Assembly (NCBI RefSeq): GCF_000011245.1
Contig: NC_004193.1
Location: 1,838,501 to 1,902,500 of the forward strand
Origin: Oceanobacillus iheyensis HTE831
GTDB lineage: Bacteria; Bacillota; Bacilli; Bacillales; Amphibacillaceae
Direction of reading: 5' to 3'
Length of the DNA stretch: 64,000 bases
Of this stretch, positions 62,127-64,000 are shown piece after piece. The first letter of the stretch is position 1. Each line of letters begins with the position of its first letter. The notes below the pieces were generated by a model. That model was not told the origin of the DNA, did not search any database, and saw only the letters and a program-made list of their open reading frames with translations. Position numbers and translations under genes: made by a program.

Positions 62127-63221
62127 TTAATTAAAATTTAGTATGTGTTTTTCATTTCGTAGAAACTGGCTTCTAGAATTACGTACGGATTGAATTCGTT
62201 CCTCCGCCATTCTATCTGCTGCAACATGTGTAGGAATATTATCTCTTTTTGAAATCTCGAACACTTTCTCTACATTGTCATAAACCATTTCTACTTTTTT
62301 CATTGCTCTTTCTCTGTTATAACCAACTAACTCATCTGCAACATTAATAACTCCACCTGCATTAATAACATAATCTGGTGCGTAAACAATTCCCCGTTCA
62401 TGCAATATATCACCATGTTTTGTTGACATTAATTGGTTGTTAGCAGATCCTGCGACAGCTTTTGCTTTCAATTTATCTAACGTTTCATCGTTAATTGTAG
62501 CTCCTAGTGCACACGGAGCATAAATATCGCACTCCACTCCATAAATCTCATCTGGGTCTACTGCTTTTGCCCCAAAATCTTCTACTGCACGCTTTACAGA
62601 CTCTTTATTAATATCAGTAACGATTAAATTTGCTCCTTCTTTATGTAAAAATTCACATAGATGATATGCAACATTCCCAACACCTTGAACTGCTACGGTT
62701 TTTCCTTCCAGCGACTCTGTTCCGAAAGCTTCTTTGGCCGTTGCTTTCATACCATGATATAATCCTAACGCTGTAATAGGAGATGGATTACCGGATGCAC
62801 CTGAATAAGAAGAGGTTCCTGTAACATAATCTGTTTCTAAATGTATTAAGTCCATATCCATTTCAGTTGTTCCAACATCTTCTGCAGTAATATACCGCCC
62901 GTTTAAACCTTGGATGTATCTTCCAAACGCACGAAACATTTCGGGATTTTTATCTTTTTTTGGATCACCGATAATTACTGTTTTCCCTCCACCAAGATTT
63001 AATCCAGCAGCTGCATTTTTATATGTCATTCCTTTTGCCAACCGTAGGGCGTCAACTATTGCATCATCTTCTGTCTTATATGTCCACATTCTCGTTCCGC
63101 CTAGTGCGGGTCCTAATGTAGTATCATGTATAGCAATAATCGCTTTTAATCCTGAATTTTTATCTTGGCAAAAAAGTAATTGTTCATAATCATATTTTTG
63201 TAAGCTTGTAAAGATTTCCAT
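62127..63221 (-). CDS. bcd: leucine dehydrogenase
   Basis: A 364-residue Glu/Leu/Phe/Val dehydrogenase that deaminates leucine, valine and isoleucine to 2-oxo acids, which feed the BKD complex. Catalytic Lys at 80 in GLNLGGGK and substrate Lys near 68 in [11 protein letters not shown] motif GVGNVAYHL near 182. ATG 63221 follows AGGAGG and gives the family's usual length; the longer frame to 63248 is rejected. First gene of bcd-buk-lpdV-bkdAA-bkdAB-bkdB, directly behind the sigma-54 promoter. Confidence 0.95.
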   Translation of the reverse strand: MEIFTSLQKYDYEQLLFCQDKNSGLKAIIAIHDTTLGPALGGTRMWTYKTEDDAIVDALRLAKGMTYKNAAAGLNLGGGKTVIIGDPKKDKNPEMFRAFGRYIQGLNGRYITAEDVGTTEMDMDLIHLETDYVTGTSSYSGASGNPSPITALGLYHGMKATAKEAFGTESLEGKTVAVQGVGNVAYHLCEFLHKEGANLIVTDINKESVKRAVEDFGAKAVDPDEIYGVECDIYAPCALGATINDETLDKLKAKAVAGSANNQLMSTKHGDILHERGIVYAPDYVINAGGVINVADELVGYNRERAMKKVEMVYDNVEKVFEISKRDNIPTHVAADRMAEERIQSVRNSRSQFLRNEKHILNFN

Positions 63222-63300
63222 TATTATTCCTCCTAAGAATGAATTCACAGAACCACTAAACGGTGCACTTAATCCACACCACTCCTTTCAATAGTAACTT

Positions 63301-63316
63301 GCAAATTGTATGCCAA
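63301..63316 (-). promoter_or_regulatory. sigma-54 (SigL) promoter of the bkd operon
   Basis: Minus-strand TTGGCATACAATTTGC: the -24 GG (63313-63314) and -12 GC (63301-63302) are separated by ten bases, as required (consensus TGGCAC, five bases, TTGC). About 80 bases before the bcd start. The activator gene bkdR is adjacent. Confidence 0.88.
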
Positions 63317-63373
63317 CTAATAATACCAAGCAGACATTGATATACAGCCTTTGAAAGCACGCAATAACTTTCA

Positions 63374-63395
63374 TTCCTGCAATATTTTGCAGGAA
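63374..63395. promoter_or_regulatory. palindrome upstream of the bkd promoter, candidate BkdR enhancer site
   Basis: A perfect inverted repeat of nine bases (TTCCTGCAA/TTGCAGGAA) with four central bases. It lies about 70 bases upstream of the -24 element, the distance used by sigma-54 enhancer sites. It also lies just behind the bkdR stop, so a terminator role is possible, but no T-run follows on the minus strand. Confidence 0.5.
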
Positions 63396-63398
63396 AAA

Positions 63399-64000
63399 TT
63401 ATTCAAGGTTGTATTTATCTAACTTATAGTATAAGTTACGTACAGAAATTTGTAGTTCTTTTGCTGTCTTCGTTTTATTTTTATTACATCGTTCAAATAC
63501 CATATTAATATACTGTTTTTCATAGACATCCAAAGCATCTTGCAATTTGGTGATTTCACCGTCTGAGTTTAGCTTTACGTAAGTATCTTCATGTTTTCTA
63601 GCAATGATGTTAGGTAAATGCTTAACATCAAGTACTTCTTCTGTATTATCCATAAATATCATCGCTCTACTTACGACATTTTCTAATTCTCGTACATTGC
63701 CAGGCCAATGATATTTCATTAATTGATCAACAGCCTTCGTAGATATTCTAACAACATTTCTCCCATATTCATTGTTCATTTTATGAATGATATGTTGTAT
63801 AAGCTCTGGTAAATCAGAAATTCGTTCTTTTATTGCAGGAACTGTAATTGGAAGCTTATTTATCCGATAATATAAATCTTCTCTAAATGTACGGTTCATT
63901 ATCGCTTTTTCAAGATTTACATTCGTTGCTGCAATCACGCGTATATCTATAGAAATAGGGGTGGACCCACCGACACGTACTACTTCCTTTTCTTGAAGTA
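63399..64000 (-). CDS. bkdR: sigma-54-dependent transcriptional activator BkdR, N-terminal part outside window
   Basis: About 200 C-terminal codons, open to the window edge (a start at 63938 is only an internal GTG). The AAA+ sigma-54 interaction domain is visible: VIAATNVNLEKAI, DLYYRINKLPI, RELENVVSRAMIF. The C-terminus is a Fis-type helix-turn-helix (TAKELQISVRNLYYKLDKYNLE, read at about the last 22 residues). In B. subtilis BkdR turns on the bkd operon with SigL in response to isoleucine and valine. The sensor domain is not seen. Confidence 0.9.
   Translation of the reverse strand, partial: LQEKEVVRVGGSTPISIDIRVIAATNVNLEKAIMNRTFREDLYYRINKLPITVPAIKERISDLPELIQHIIHKMNNEYGRNVVRISTKAVDQLMKYHWPGNVRELENVVSRAMIFMDNTEEVLDVKHLPNIIARKHEDTYVKLNSDGEITKLQDALDVYEKQYINMVFERCNKNKTKTAKELQISVRNLYYKLDKYNLE

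Noticed and set aside
1..64000. CRISPR arrays, tRNA or rRNA genes, prophage or defence systems
   Set aside because: No regularly spaced repeats, no tRNA or rRNA sequences and no phage or restriction genes were recognised by eye; the region is a conserved chromosomal backbone.

Overview
The window reads as chromosomal DNA of a low-GC, endospore-forming Firmicute of the family Bacillaceae. Gene order follows the Bacillus subtilis ypf/ypb–res–spm–scp–spoVA–spoIIA–fur–yqj–bkd backbone almost gene by gene. The 5' ribozyme part and domain V of a group IIC intron here agree, as far as I remember it, with the crystallised Oceanobacillus iheyensis intron, so Oceanobacillus (probably O. iheyensis or a close relative) is the best guess. 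This is recall, not a database match. Nearly all genes lie on the minus strand. Where several starts were possible I chose the one with a well-spaced Shine-Dalgarno. Layout, 0-13.8 kb: partial c-di-GMP receptor ypfA; group IIC intron inserted just behind the ypeB terminator; germination genes sleB-ypeB; prsW, ansA, bacillithiol-disulfide reductase ypdA, glutamate dehydrogenase, mecB adaptor, a short membrane protein, CPBP protease, recS, ypbB. 14-25.9 kb: an ECF S-component plus DUF4430 lipoprotein pair (possible corrinoid uptake), resDE and resABC (redox two-component system and cytochrome c maturation), rluB, spore maturation spmAB-dacB, and scpAB (condensin partners). 26-31.7 kb: a tiny YjcZ-like spore protein on the plus strand, ribT, a small M50-like protease, ppiB, lysA, and a short spoVA cluster holding only spoVAA, spoVAB and spoVAF. 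31.8-36.3 kb: an IS1182-type element sits in the terminator of sigF, with the spoIIAA-spoIIAB-sigF operon and dacF upstream. 36.4-43.9 kb: a plus-strand short-chain dehydrogenase, the nucleoside salvage genes deoB-punA-pdp, xerD, yqzK, fur (with a perfect PerR box), spoIIM and nudF. 44-54.5 kb: aldo/keto reductase, YqkB-like protein, yqjQ, a plus-strand trio (GDPD, RNase Z, aldehyde dehydrogenase), polY1, an M20 peptidase, a propionyl-CoA-carboxylase-type carboxyltransferase whose homology reaches back to an AUA start, methylmalonyl-CoA epimerase, and a 44-residue membrane peptide. 54.5-64 kb: yqjA, brxB, and the branched-chain keto acid operon bcd-buk-lpdV-bkdAA-bkdAB-bkdB behind a clear sigma-54 promoter, with the activator bkdR running off the window edge. 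How it fits together: the window is rich in sporulation and germination genes (sleB, ypeB, spmAB, dacB, spoVA, spoIIA, dacF, spoIIM). A second block handles branched-chain amino acid breakdown to acyl-CoA and probably propionyl-CoA (bcd, bkd, carboxyltransferase, mce). The mobile DNA is only two elements, and both chose rho-independent terminators as targets. I see no rRNA, tRNA, CRISPR, prophage or defence island.
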